From NCBI GenBank assembly GCA_945878575.1, contig CAMDUB010000001.1, positions 62,001 to 126,000 of the forward strand: 64,000 nucleotides of DNA. The letters run 5' to 3'. The position numbers were made by a program, and so were the translations under genes. Source of the DNA: Phycisphaera mikurensis NBRC 102666 (GTDB lineage: Bacteria; Planctomycetota; Phycisphaerae; Phycisphaerales; SM1A02). Below the pieces are notes generated by a model, which did no database searches, was not told the DNA's origin, and worked only from the letters and a program-made list of their open reading frames with translations. Below are positions 43,052 through 53,575 of the stretch, one piece after another. Position 1 is the stretch's first letter, and each line of letters opens with the position of its first letter.

Positions 43052-44532
43052 GCCAGCCCTCGCAAACGATCAACCGCTGCAAGCAACGCATCGCTGCGCG
43101 CTGGCCCAAAGACTTCTTCCGGAAGGAACACGCGCCAATCCGTGACTTCGGCGCGCAGAATACGGATCGCGTCGCCAACATGAAGATCTTGGCGAGTGAC
43201 CGGCTCTTCGGAAAGAATCGCATCCACAACATCATGATCGAAGCGCTGCACCGTGAACCAACCCTGTTCGCGGCGATCGTGCTCATCGACGGATCCGAGC
43301 GGCGCTTGCACTTGGAACGCTTTGGTGGCAAGCGCCAACACATCCGGCTCCTCGGCGCGACGAATGCTTGCGAACGCCGTGGCGAACTTTGGCCAGGTGC
43401 GCTGCGCACGACGCTCCGTGGCGGCAGCGGAATGTTCGCTGGCGTACAACACCGCGCGACCAGCTTCCATGCTCTCAATGATTTCCGTTGGCCATGCCCA
43501 AAGCTGCTTGAAACTGCCGCGTTTTTTTGCGGAACAGATCACTGCGCGCACCGCCATCAGCGAGCCGTCGCCCTGCTCGCGCGCAGTCTCGCGGAAGGCG
43601 GTTGAACCCGGCGTTTCTTCCGCGATGTACCGCGCGCACTCTTGCCACGGAATGAGTGTCACGAAAATATCCGGACCGATTTCAATTGGCTCCTCCGGCT
43701 CTGGGGGCGGCGCTTCCAGCAGCAGACTTGCCACATGATTCAGCAAGATGGCAGCCGCTTGCGAGTGACGCGCAGGCACTTCAAGCATCTCCAATTCCGG
43801 AAGACCGCAGCGTAAAAGTCCGGTGGTGAACAGCATCATCGGCACATCATCTTCGTCAGATGTTGCAACGGCGGTGATCGTCCACAGGCTCTCGTCATTC
43901 GGAACTGCGTCGGCGGCCAGAAACTGCTCTTCGATTTCTTGGCGCGGCCAACGACGCGCGTTGGAGACATCCAATATGCCCGTGAGCTCCGGTAGCGAAC
44001 CGGCAAGCATCGCCATCAAATGGAAGTATTCGGCGTGCGCCTCGCCGGGCTCAAGCACGGTCTGCATGCCAACCACCCACTTGCAGGCCGCCATGGCCGG
44101 GTCTTCAAGTTGCCCTGGTTCGGCATTGAGCGCGCGTTCAGCCCACAGCACCACCGGCGAATTCACGCCCGGGATATTCACCATCAGCGCCCACAACATG
44201 CCTTCATCTTCATCGGGCTCGCTTGACTCCATCTCCACTTCGCGGCCCACCCAGCTTGCCACCGCGCGACCCACTTCATCACGCGTTGGAGCATCGGGGT
44301 GCGGCCAGAATCCGACCCATGCGCTGGCGACGGGCGCGGGAAGCTCCCAAGCACTCTCGCTAAGTGGCTCGTCAGTGCCCTCGTCATTGCCGTCATCCGC
44401 ACCTTCGGCAGCGCTGGTATCGCCATCGGTTTCAGGGTCGCCATCTTGACTCGGCGTATCAGATGAGCCTGGCTCAGGCGCGCTGTCGCCATCGGGCTGC
44501 GGGTCGAGGGGCTCGTCATCCGGGGACTTCAT
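43048..44532 (-). CDS. DUF4026/DUF2314-like protein with acidic N-terminus
   Basis: C-terminal WFTVQRFDHDVVDAILSEEPVTRQDLHVGDAIRILRAEVTDWRV resembles DUF2314; start chosen at 44532 to avoid overlap with leuS. Confidence 0.65.
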   Translation of the reverse strand: MKSPDDEPLDPQPDGDSAPEPGSSDTPSQDGDPETDGDTSAAEGADDGNDEGTDEPLSESAWELPAPVASAWVGFWPHPDAPTRDEVGRAVASWVGREVEMESSEPDEDEGMLWALMVNIPGVNSPVVLWAERALNAEPGQLEDPAMAACKWVVGMQTVLEPGEAHAEYFHLMAMLAGSLPELTGILDVSNARRWPRQEIEEQFLAADAVPNDESLWTITAVATSDEDDVPMMLFTTGLLRCGLPELEMLEVPARHSQAAAILLNHVASLLLEAPPPEPEEPIEIGPDIFVTLIPWQECARYIAEETPGSTAFRETAREQGDGSLMAVRAVICSAKKRGSFKQLWAWPTEIIESMEAGRAVLYASEHSAAATERRAQRTWPKFATAFASIRRAEEPDVLALATKAFQVQAPLGSVDEHDRREQGWFTVQRFDHDVVDAILSEEPVTRQDLHVGDAIRILRAEVTDWRVFLPEEVFGPARSDALLAAVDRLRGLA

Positions 44533-44580
44533 TGCGGCGCATCGTAGGGCACACGGCGCCTGAAGTACGCTTCGACCCCT

Positions 44581-47500
44581 ATGTCTGCTGCGAACAACGC
44601 TACCGACGGCCACGCTCGCACCCCTGGGCCACCGGGCGGCGCGAACGAGACGCCCTTCCGATACACGGCGGCGTTCGCCAATGCCACCGAAGAACGCTGG
44701 CAGGCGCGGCTTGAACAGGCGGAGGCAGCGGGCAGCGGATATCGGCAGCCGAACCCGGGTGAGCCTGGATTCGATGCGTCGCGCCCCAAGTTCTATTGCT
44801 TGGACATGTTCCCGTACCCATCCGGCGCGGGGCTCCATGTTGGGCATCCCGAGGGCTACACCGCGACCGACATCATCTGTCGATTCAAGAAGATGAAGGG
44901 CTTCAACGTTTTGCATCCCATGGGTTGGGACGCATTCGGTCTGCCCGCGGAGCAATACGCCATTCAGACCGGCGTACATCCAGAGGTCACCACCAAGAAA
45001 GCCATCGACAACTTTCGTCGCCAGTTGAAGCGCTTTGGATTCATGTACGACTGGTCCCGCGAATTTGCAACGATCGATCCTGACTATTACAAGTGGACGC
45101 AGTGGATTTGGCTCTTGGCATACAGCGCATGGTTTGATCCCAAGGCGAAAGCCGCGCGACCGATCGCTGAACTTGAGGCGACGATCGTCAAGGAGGATCG
45201 AGAAATCGCGGTGGCAAATGCTGAGCGTGCTGCGGGCGGCGCGGCCGCCTCTGCGAATGGCGCCAGTGCCAGCGTGACCAAGCGCTGGAGTGCGTGCACG
45301 AAGCGGGAACGGCAGGTGTATCTCGATGGATTCCGCTTGGCGTATCTGGGCACGCAAACCGTGAACTGGTGCGCAAAATTGGGCACTGTGCTTGCCAACG
45401 AAGAAATCATTGATGGCCGCAGTGAACGCGGTGGTCATCCGGTGGTGCGCATGCCACTCAAGCAGTGGATGTTCCGCATCACTTCCTACGCCGATCGATT
45501 GCTTGCTGACCTTGGTTTGGTGGAGTGGCCGGATTCAACGCGCACCATGCAGACCGAGTGGATTGGTCGCAGTGAGGGTGCGGAGATTCGATTTGCAGTG
45601 GAGGGTCCGGTGGGTGCTGATCGGGAGTTCCTCTCCGTATTCACCACCCGGCCAGACACGTTGTTCGGTGCCACCTACATGGTGGTCGCACCGGAGCATC
45701 CGCTGGTGGCGAGCGTGGTGGCGCGCGGCGGTGATGCGCGGCTTGCGGAATATGTGGCGTGGGCGAAGAATCGCTCAGACATCGATCGCCAAGATTCAAA
45801 GAAGAAGACCGGCGTTCCAACTGGCTTGTTTGCAGTCAATCCAGCGACCGGCGAGCGTATTCCCGTCTGGACCGCGGACTATGTGCTCATGGGCTACGGA
45901 ACCGGTGCGATCATGGCGGTGCCTGCGCACGATGAGCGTGACTTTGAATTTGCCAAGGAGTTTGCGCTGCCGGTGCTGCAGGTTGTCGACATCGCGGGCG
46001 TGGCTTGGACCGGCGAGATGGCCACCAGCGGCGAAGGGCGTGCAATCAATAGCACGAACGCGGCGAGTGGACTTTCACTGAACGGCATGACGACCGCCGA
46101 AGCGAAACGTGCGGCGATTGCGTGGCTTGAATCGAAGGGCATCGGTGGATTGCGCATCAATTATCGCCTGCGCGATTGGCTGTTCAGTCGGCAGCGCTAT
46201 TGGGGCGAACCGTTCCCAGTGGTCTACGACGCTGAAGGAAATCACTATCCGGTTTCGGTGGCTGCGTTACCGGTGGCATTGCCGCCGCTTGCTGACTATC
46301 GACCAGTGGAAAGCAGTACGCCGCAGCCACCACTTGCAAAGGCGCGTGATTGGACGCACACGACGGCTGGTGCGGCGGGTGTCGACCCGGTGCTCTTGCC
46401 AGCTGACACCGCCGTGGTGCGCGAGACCAACACCATGCCAGGTTGGGCGGGAAGTTGCTGGTACTACCTGCGCTACTGCTCGCCGAAAGATGCGCAGGCG
46501 TTTGTGGATCCGGCAGCGGAGCGGTATTGGATGTTGTCGCGAAAGAAGAGTGCGCCGGGTGCCGGCCAGCCCGGTGCTGGTGCAGCGGCGTTTGCCGCGC
46601 CCACTTCGTATGACGCAGCCACGTGTCACGCCGGCGGAGTTGATCTATACGTTGGCGGCAGCGAGCACGCGGTGCTGCATCTTCTCTATGCGCGTTTCTG
46701 GCACAAGATACTCTTTGACCTTGGTCAGGTGAGTACCCCGGAGCCAATCGGCAAGTTGTTCCACCAAGGACTGATCACCAGTCATGCGTACCAGCGCGCC
46801 GACCGAACGTTGGTGCCGATCGATGAGGTTGAAGATCGTGGCGAAGGTCAATGCGTGGAAAAATCCACGGGCGAACCGGTGACACAGATTGTTGCCAAGA
46901 TGTCAAAGAGCCTGCGAAATGTGGTCAACCCAGATGATGTGATTGCCGAGTACGGCGCAGACACGTTCCGTTTGTATGAGATGTACATGGGGCCGCTGGA
47001 GGCATCAAAGCCGTGGAATACGCGCGATATTGTTGGCGTGTTCCGCTTCCTACAGCGCGCGTGGCGACTAGCGGTTGATGAGCGCACTGGCGATGTCTTG
47101 TGCGCAGCGGTCGCTGATGTTGGTATCGAGAAGCAATTGCATCGGACCATTGCCAAGGTTGGCGAAGACATTGAACGTCTCAGTTTCAACACGGCCATCG
47201 CGGCGATGATCGAACTGGTGAACGCAGCAACGCGCCCGAGCGACATGACCGACGCAACCAAGGGCGGCATGACGCGCGATCAGCTAGTGCGATTCGCATG
47301 TGTCTTGTGGCCATTTGCGCCACACATTGCCGACGAGATGGGGGAGCGCCTCGGCGTAGCGGGCGGTCTACAAGCAATGCCATGGCCGACGTTCGACCCA
47401 GCGATGTTGGTGGACAATGAAGTGGAAATTGCCGTGCAGGTTCAGGGCAAGGTGCGCGCGCGGATCATGGTGCCGACGGCAGCAAGTCCGGCGGAGATTG

Positions 47501-47604
47501 AAGCCATGGCACTGGCGCACCCACAAGTTGTGCCGCACCTGGGCGCGACACCACCAAAGAAGGTGGTGGTTGTGCCAGGCCGAATGGTCAACATCGTCCT
47601 CTAA
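44581..47604 (+). CDS. leuS: Leucyl-tRNA synthetase
   Basis: HVGHPEGY (HIGH), KMSKSLRNVV (KMSKS), PMGWDAFGLPAEQYAI, CP1 editing region. Confidence 0.98.
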   Translation: MSAANNATDGHARTPGPPGGANETPFRYTAAFANATEERWQARLEQAEAAGSGYRQPNPGEPGFDASRPKFYCLDMFPYPSGAGLHVGHPEGYTATDIICRFKKMKGFNVLHPMGWDAFGLPAEQYAIQTGVHPEVTTKKAIDNFRRQLKRFGFMYDWSREFATIDPDYYKWTQWIWLLAYSAWFDPKAKAARPIAELEATIVKEDREIAVANAERAAGGAAASANGASASVTKRWSACTKRERQVYLDGFRLAYLGTQTVNWCAKLGTVLANEEIIDGRSERGGHPVVRMPLKQWMFRITSYADRLLADLGLVEWPDSTRTMQTEWIGRSEGAEIRFAVEGPVGADREFLSVFTTRPDTLFGATYMVVAPEHPLVASVVARGGDARLAEYVAWAKNRSDIDRQDSKKKTGVPTGLFAVNPATGERIPVWTADYVLMGYGTGAIMAVPAHDERDFEFAKEFALPVLQVVDIAGVAWTGEMATSGEGRAINSTNAASGLSLNGMTTAEAKRAAIAWLESKGIGGLRINYRLRDWLFSRQRYWGEPFPVVYDAEGNHYPVSVAALPVALPPLADYRPVESSTPQPPLAKARDWTHTTAGAAGVDPVLLPADTAVVRETNTMPGWAGSCWYYLRYCSPKDAQAFVDPAAERYWMLSRKKSAPGAGQPGAGAAAFAAPTSYDAATCHAGGVDLYVGGSEHAVLHLLYARFWHKILFDLGQVSTPEPIGKLFHQGLITSHAYQRADRTLVPIDEVEDRGEGQCVEKSTGEPVTQIVAKMSKSLRNVVNPDDVIAEYGADTFRLYEMYMGPLEASKPWNTRDIVGVFRFLQRAWRLAVDERTGDVLCAAVADVGIEKQLHRTIAKVGEDIERLSFNTAIAAMIELVNAATRPSDMTDATKGGMTRDQLVRFACVLWPFAPHIADEMGERLGVAGGLQAMPWPTFDPAMLVDNEVEIAVQVQGKVRARIMVPTAASPAEIEAMALAHPQVVPHLGATPPKKVVVVPGRMVNIVL

Positions 47605-47616
47605 CGAGGCAGTGAT

Positions 47617-49524
47617 TTACTTCTTCTCGGAGATGTACTTCAAGGCCTCACCGACAACGTAGAAGCTGCCGGTCACGCAAATCAGGTCCTCGCGACTCAC
47701 GCCGCGGATCGCCATGTCGATGGCCTCCGGAACGGTGCGCGCAATTTGGCTCATCTTGCCGGAACGCTCTTGGAAGAGCTTCTGCAAATCTTCAGGACTT
47801 GCCGCACGTGGCGTCGAGGACGCACGCGTGAAGATCACCTTGTCGGCGCCGAGATTGACCTTATCAATCATCTCGGCGATGTCCTTGTCCGCGCAGCAAC
47901 CGAAGACGCACACCATGCTGTCGTACGGAACATGCGCGCCAACGCAACGCATCAACGCATTCACCGCCGCTGGGTTGTGGGCACCGTCACAGAGAACGCG
48001 TGGACGGTGCGAAACCACTTCCATGCGCCCAGGGATCTTGGTGGCCGCAAGTCCGGCCGTCAGCTTGTCTTCAGACAGCTCAAAGCCGAAGTTCTTCAGC
48101 ACATCAACAGCAGCAAGCGCAAGTCCGCAGTTGCTGGCCTGATGCTCGCCCTGGAGCGGCACCGGCACATGCTCAAGGCGACTGTTCTTGGTGTACATGC
48201 ACACGCGCGTGTGCGGCCCAAGGTCAGGGGTAACGCAGAAGCGGCTGGAGAACTCAATGTCCTTGTTCACAATCCGAAGTTCAGCGCCAACAGATTGTGC
48301 CACTTCGCGCATCACCGAATCAACTTCGGGATCCTGCTCGAAGAACAGCGCCGGGACGCCCTTCTTAAAGATGCCCGCCTTCTCCCGAGCAATCAGCGCC
48401 TTCGTTCCACCCAACAGCTTGGTGTGATCAAGATCAATCGAAGTCACAATGCTGACGAGCGGCGTGATGACGTTGGTTGAGTCGAGTCGACCGCCAAGCC
48501 CCACCTCAATCACCGCAATATCTACGGCCTGCTGCGCGAAATACGCAAACGACACAGCGGTCATCAATTCAAAGAACGTCGCTTGTTCACCCAACTTCTC
48601 CGCGGCCTTCGCCACCGAGCGCACCGTGTCCACGAAGTCATTCTTCGGAATCAGGTTCCCATCAATCTGCACGCGTTCGCGCATATCGATGAGATGCGGG
48701 CTGGTGTACACGCCCACCGCATAGCCGGAGGCGCGCAGCATTGAAGCGATCATCGCCACGGTGCTGCCCTTGCCGTTGGTTCCTGCAACGTGCACCGTCT
48801 TGATCTTTTGGTGCGGATTGCCAAGCAAATCCATCAGCTTGTGCATGCGATCAAGCTTGAAGGTCTCCTCGCCATACTTGGTGGGACGGAGCCGCTCAAA
48901 GTCTGGGCGCGCCATCAAGTAGCGCGTGGCCATCATGATGGAGGTAATTTCGTTCGGCTTCGGGCACTCGAACACCGCCGCAGGCTTGGGCTCAACAGTC
49001 ACAGGCGCCTTGGGCGTGAGCGTGAACGGAGTCCGCGGTGCAGCGGCCGGCTTGCTGGTGGTCTTGCTGGTCACCGTGGTGGTCGACACCTTCAGATTTG
49101 TTGCCGGAGGCGTCGAACCCTTGGCAGCAACCGTCTTGGTGACGGGTGCAAACTTTGTTGGTGCCGCTGTCTTCGCGGTTACCGTGGCTTTGGCGGTTGC
49201 CGTTGTCTTGGTGGTTACCGTTGTCTTGGTGGTTGCCGTGGGCTTCGCAGTTGCCGTGGGCTTCGCAGTTGCCGTGGGCTTCGCAGCAACGAACGTCACT
49301 GCAGCCTTAGCTGCCAGCGAAACTTTCGCCGTCACCGTCGGCTTCAATGCAGACTTCAACGCGGGAACATTCTTCCCCTTGGCCGCTGACTTCACTGTGA
49401 CTGTCGCTACAACTTTCGACTTGCCGTTTCCGCTTGTCTTAGCGGTGGCGCTTTTTACGGGTGCGAGGCGGGAAACCGTCTTGGAGCCAGCACGCGAAGC
49501 GCTAGCGGAGGTCACCTTTGGCAT
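47617..49524 (-). CDS. folC: Bifunctional folylpolyglutamate/dihydrofolate synthase with ~190-aa basic Thr/Lys-rich N-terminal extension
   Basis: VAGTNGKGSTVAMIASML, GVYTSPHLIDMRERVQIDG, VIEVGLGGRLDSTNV, CDGAHNPAAV; N-terminal repeats TAKPTATAKPTATAKPTATTKTTVTTKTT. Confidence 0.95.
   Translation of the reverse strand: MPKVTSASASRAGSKTVSRLAPVKSATAKTSGNGKSKVVATVTVKSAAKGKNVPALKSALKPTVTAKVSLAAKAAVTFVAAKPTATAKPTATAKPTATTKTTVTTKTTATAKATVTAKTAAPTKFAPVTKTVAAKGSTPPATNLKVSTTTVTSKTTSKPAAAPRTPFTLTPKAPVTVEPKPAAVFECPKPNEITSIMMATRYLMARPDFERLRPTKYGEETFKLDRMHKLMDLLGNPHQKIKTVHVAGTNGKGSTVAMIASMLRASGYAVGVYTSPHLIDMRERVQIDGNLIPKNDFVDTVRSVAKAAEKLGEQATFFELMTAVSFAYFAQQAVDIAVIEVGLGGRLDSTNVITPLVSIVTSIDLDHTKLLGGTKALIAREKAGIFKKGVPALFFEQDPEVDSVMREVAQSVGAELRIVNKDIEFSSRFCVTPDLGPHTRVCMYTKNSRLEHVPVPLQGEHQASNCGLALAAVDVLKNFGFELSEDKLTAGLAATKIPGRMEVVSHRPRVLCDGAHNPAAVNALMRCVGAHVPYDSMVCVFGCCADKDIAEMIDKVNLGADKVIFTRASSTPRAASPEDLQKLFQERSGKMSQIARTVPEAIDMAIRGVSREDLICVTGSFYVVGEALKYISEKK
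49178..49285. repeat. 18-bp tandem repeat, six units, in the folC N-terminal extension
   Basis: Three identical gttgccgtgggcttcgca copies (49232-49249, 49250-49267, 49268-49285) preceded by three diverged 18-bp units from 49178. Confidence 0.9.
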
Positions 49525-49599
49525 AGACCAGCATTCTAACGAAACAACGCATAAAACGCGAATTGCCGCACGCTAATCGTTATACTGCAGACAGTTACA

Positions 49600-52188
49600 T
49601 CATCGCCACTCATGCCGCGGATAGCGCCGTTTGAGTTCCTTTTTCACCTCGGGGTACAGCCGCTCCCAAAAGCCGGGGAGATCCTCGGTCACCTGCAATG
49701 GTCGCCGATTCGGCCCAAGCAACTCCAGCACCACCTTCACTCGACCACCTGCCACCGTCGGATGTCCAGCGAAGTCATAGAAGTCCTGAATCTTCCCGCG
49801 CCCGCGCGGTGGCTTGCCCTCTGCATACTCAACCTTCATCTTCCATCCACTCGCCAACGCCAACGCCGCAGGCGCTGCTCGCTCAACAAACTGCTGCTCA
49901 TCCCAGGAAAGCGCGCTGCGAAATATGTCGAGCACCGGACGCGAGTCAAGATCCGAAGCCCGCGCACATCCCTGCGCGATCTCCGCTGCTAGCACCCCCA
50001 TATCGTCGGCGTCATAGGTGATCAGCCCGCGTTCGGGAAACCACGCCGCAACGCATCGCACCCGTGCGATCCACTGATCAACGGATTCGTCCCAGGTTGC
50101 TGGCCGTAGTTCGCCGCTCGCCACGCGCGATGCCAACTCGTCATGCGCAGCGGCTTTGGCCTCGCGCCCCCGCAAGGGGCGAACGATCTGCGCAAACACA
50201 ATGCCATCAAACACACGTTCTTCAAATTCTGCGGCCGCGCCAAGTTCATCGCTAAATCGAATCTCGGTCTGCGTAGAAACTCGATCAGGCATCGCGTGCT
50301 CAACCCACTCAACCTCCAAGGGCGTGACCATGCCAAGCGACTGATGCACTTGATCACCGCGTCCACCCTCGCGCACTTCAAGTGCCAAAATGAAGCCCAT
50401 TCCACGCTGAATACTGGTTGGATCGATACTTACCTTGCGGCGCCCAGGCATGGCACAATGCGGTCGTTGCGCATCCATCCGCCAACCGACATGATCAGCA
50501 AATCCTGCAAGTAGCGCACGGGAAACCCGCGCAAACGAATCGCCAGCGAATGCCGCGGTCGCGCCGATCTCATCATCACCACTCGCGGCGGCTCGCACCA
50601 ACTCCCGTGCCGCCGATGCCACCTCGCGACACGCGCCCAGCGAAGCCTCTACGCCCTCATGTCGCGCGTTGCGGAATCCACTGGCCTCCACGCGCAACAA
50701 CAATTCTTCGCGTGCAGCGATGTCACTCGGCGGCTCGCCATCCGGTGTCAATCGCACCAATTGTGCCGCCCCGCCACTCTGCACGACATCTCGGTCGGAA
50801 ACAATGGCGCACCAACGCGCCGCGCGCTCCAAGACGCCAAGCGATGCCGCCTCGACCAACACGCGCCCAAGCCGTGGATGCACCGGAATGCGCGCGAGCC
50901 GACTTCCAAGCGCGGTCAACATTCCATCAGCTTGGAGCGCGCCAATCGATTCAAGCGTCCCGCGTGCGCGCAACACCGCGTCATCACTCGGTGGGTCAAG
51001 CCACGGAAATTTCTCAAACGGACCGAACCCCATGGAGAGCACCATCAACATTGATTCCGCGAGGTCAATACGGCGCACCTCAGGCGTTTCCGCGGCAGGC
51101 CGCTGCGCTTGCTCCCACTCCGTCCACAAACGCACGCACACTCCCGGTGCTGTTCGCCCCGCTCGACCGGAGCGCTGATCGGCACTGGCGCGGCTAATCG
51201 CCTCAGTACGCAGGGCATTCAGTCCGCGGCGCGGATCCACGCGAAACACTCGCGCTAACCCAGAGTCAACCACCATGCGAACACCAGGAATGGTGATCGA
51301 CGTCTCAGCCACGTTGGTAGCCACAATGACCTTGCGCCGACCACGCGCAGCGGGTGCAACCGCCGCGTCTTGTCGATCAGCCGGCATTGATCCATGCAGC
51401 GGAACCACATCAAACGCGCTGCCTCCAGCAATCACCCGTAGTTCGGCGCGCACCGCATCCACAGTGCGATCAATTTCAAAGGCGCCCGGCATAAATACCA
51501 ACGCATCGCCTTCGTGTCCTTCATCAACCAACCGTCGCACCGCACGCGCTGCGCGCTCCCACACCGGCACGCCTTCCGCCCCCGGCTCGTAGCGAACACT
51601 CACTGGATATGCGCGACCTTCCGCCGTAAGTACTGGCGCATTGAGATATGCGGCTGCCTGCCCTGCGTCCATGGTTGCGCTCATGGCAGCCACCATCAAT
51701 GCCGGGCGCTGTTGGCGCGCAGCACGGACCACTCCAAGTGCAAGATCAGCAAACACACTGCGCTCATGAAACTCATCGAGCAACACACAACCAATGCCCT
51801 TGAGCAATGGATCGCGTTGCGCCTGGCGCAAGAACACCCCTTCGGTGACAAATCGAATGCGCGTCCGCGGTCCGACCACGCGCTCGAATCGCGTTTGGAA
51901 TCCGACATCTTCACCGAGGACCACGCCCATCTCTTCGGCCACCCGCCGGGCGGTCATGCGTGCCGCCAAACGACGCGGCTCCAACACCACAATCTGCCCA
52001 TCGACGAGCCCGGAACGCGCCAAAATCTGTGGAACTTGCGTGGTCTTACCGCTTCCCGTGGCAGCCGTCAGCACCATGGCGCGCGCAGTGCGCATGCATT
52101 CGGTGATCTCGGCCGCGGCGCGCAATACCGGCAATGCGCCATCCGCACCCGCACCCGAGCCGCCGTCGCTCGCGCGCGCGCCTGTCAC
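49600..52188 (-). CDS. hrpB: ATP-dependent helicase HrpB
   Basis: TAATGSGKTTQVPQ, LLDEFHERS, MSATMD, TNVAETSITIPGV, QRSGRAGRTAPGVCVRLW. Confidence 0.95.
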   Translation of the reverse strand: MTGARASDGGSGAGADGALPVLRAAAEITECMRTARAMVLTAATGSGKTTQVPQILARSGLVDGQIVVLEPRRLAARMTARRVAEEMGVVLGEDVGFQTRFERVVGPRTRIRFVTEGVFLRQAQRDPLLKGIGCVLLDEFHERSVFADLALGVVRAARQQRPALMVAAMSATMDAGQAAAYLNAPVLTAEGRAYPVSVRYEPGAEGVPVWERAARAVRRLVDEGHEGDALVFMPGAFEIDRTVDAVRAELRVIAGGSAFDVVPLHGSMPADRQDAAVAPAARGRRKVIVATNVAETSITIPGVRMVVDSGLARVFRVDPRRGLNALRTEAISRASADQRSGRAGRTAPGVCVRLWTEWEQAQRPAAETPEVRRIDLAESMLMVLSMGFGPFEKFPWLDPPSDDAVLRARGTLESIGALQADGMLTALGSRLARIPVHPRLGRVLVEAASLGVLERAARWCAIVSDRDVVQSGGAAQLVRLTPDGEPPSDIAAREELLLRVEASGFRNARHEGVEASLGACREVASAARELVRAAASGDDEIGATAAFAGDSFARVSRALLAGFADHVGWRMDAQRPHCAMPGRRKVSIDPTSIQRGMGFILALEVREGGRGDQVHQSLGMVTPLEVEWVEHAMPDRVSTQTEIRFSDELGAAAEFEERVFDGIVFAQIVRPLRGREAKAAAHDELASRVASGELRPATWDESVDQWIARVRCVAAWFPERGLITYDADDMGVLAAEIAQGCARASDLDSRPVLDIFRSALSWDEQQFVERAAPAALALASGWKMKVEYAEGKPPRGRGKIQDFYDFAGHPTVAGGRVKVVLELLGPNRRPLQVTEDLPGFWERLYPEVKKELKRRYPRHEWR

Positions 52189-52916
52189 TGTCCAGTCAGC
52201 ATGCGCGTGCGCACCGCGTCCATGAATCGCGAAATCTGCGCCTGCTCGCGCGGACTGGAAGCCGGCTCAACTTCCTTCTCCCAGAATCCAAGGAATCGAT
52301 CCGCGCCCTTGTCACTCAAGCTCTTGCCCTTCATGCGCTCACGCTGACGCTCTTCGCCGCGCTTCGCTTCCGCGCGCGCGTTGGTCATGATGTCTTCGTT
52401 GGTGCTCTCTGACTCCTTGCCAGTAGCGGTGGTCTCTGCAAAGCGGAACCAATCAGCTACCCACTTGTCAATGAATGCCCCGCGCTCACCAGCTGGCAAG
52501 TTCACGTAGGTAGCAGCACCTTGGATCAAGATGTCCTTGGCGAGAATTCGCACGTTCTGCGTCATCTGCTCGCGCACCTTGCCGGTAACACCCGCCAAGA
52601 ACGCCGAAGCCACCACACTGTCCTGCTGGTTCATACCGCGGAAACGACCGATGAACTGCTGCACATACTTGACGCGCTCGTCCACCGAAAGCATGTTGAA
52701 ATCATCGGTCGTGAAGTAGCCAAGCACGTTGTCCACTGGCGAATCAAAGATGGAGGGCGGGGCCTTCCAGCGCCCAGCAAACCACCACCATGATCCACTT
52801 GCCAACAGCGCCACAACAAGTGCGGCGGCAAAGGAAGCAACAATCTGCGAACGGTGCTCTTCCCAAAGCTCCCCGATATCCATGTCACGAGATCTGATTG
52901 ATTCCATCAAGTTCAT
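52185..52916 (-). CDS. Single-TM membrane protein of unknown function
   Basis: TM VASFAAALVVALLASGSWWWF; 4-bp overlaps with both neighbours. Confidence 0.7.
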   Translation of the reverse strand: MNLMESIRSRDMDIGELWEEHRSQIVASFAAALVVALLASGSWWWFAGRWKAPPSIFDSPVDNVLGYFTTDDFNMLSVDERVKYVQQFIGRFRGMNQQDSVVASAFLAGVTGKVREQMTQNVRILAKDILIQGAATYVNLPAGERGAFIDKWVADWFRFAETTATGKESESTNEDIMTNARAEAKRGEERQRERMKGKSLSDKGADRFLGFWEKEVEPASSPREQAQISRFMDAVRTRMLTGQ

Positions 52917-53551
52917 GGTGTAGCTCCGGTTTCGGCGTCCTGCGAAAGGTCTTCCGCCATTCGCGCACTGCCGTCAATATAGACGCCGTTCCGCTCCACG
53001 CCAACGCGGCGATGGCGATCCTGGCTATCAGTCAGAAGTGGATACCGCGCTGCCTCGCGCTCAAAGAACTCGGTCATCGCGCGCGCCTCTGCATCTAACC
53101 GAACGGTCATCAATCGATCCATCGATGTAGTCGTTGGATCAAATGACATCAGTAATGTCACTACATCCACTTGCACAGCGGGTGTGTAACGCAGCAAGCC
53201 CGGCAAGTACATGTAACTGGTTCCAGTTGAAAGCGACTCTTCATCCTTGTCAGAGGGGCAAATCCATGACGAAGAATCCGCTGGCATAAAGCCCGAAAGA
53301 AAGTTTGGCAACCCGCCGTCGATACCCGCATCGGTGACCACCGGCAGGAATTCACACATGGGCAGGCGACCGCTGTTCTGCTGCCGATACGAATCCACCG
53401 CAATGAAATCTTGGCGCAGATTGGAGAGGCACCCCGCATTCTGACTTTCGCGCTGAATTCCGCGCGCGCTCGGAACAATAATCCCAATGAGAATTCCGAT
53501 GATGGCAACCACCACCAAGAGTTCAACGAGAGTGAACGCTTTCCGACTCAT
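52913..53551 (-). CDS. Type II/IV pseudopilin-like protein (prepilin N-methylation motif)
   Basis: KAFTLVELLVVVAIIGILIGIIVPSARG. Confidence 0.88.
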   Translation of the reverse strand: MSRKAFTLVELLVVVAIIGILIGIIVPSARGIQRESQNAGCLSNLRQDFIAVDSYRQQNSGRLPMCEFLPVVTDAGIDGGLPNFLSGFMPADSSSWICPSDKDEESLSTGTSYMYLPGLLRYTPAVQVDVVTLLMSFDPTTTSMDRLMTVRLDAEARAMTEFFEREAARYPLLTDSQDRHRRVGVERNGVYIDGSARMAEDLSQDAETGATP

Positions 53552-53575
53552 GAACGGCATTCTAGGCACCCCGGC

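Noticed and set aside
43521-43533. T7 homopolymer as a frameshift or pseudogene signal
   Set aside because: The minus-strand frame is intact through it (SAKKRG); no evidence of disruption.
44533-45438. N-terminal ~300 codons of the 796-aa minus-strand ORF
   Set aside because: Overlaps the 5' part of leuS in antisense; the sensible start is the ATG at 44532.
49178-49285. Possible CRISPR-like array
   Set aside because: Units are contiguous 18-bp in-frame repeats with no spacers and no cas genes; they encode a low-complexity protein segment.
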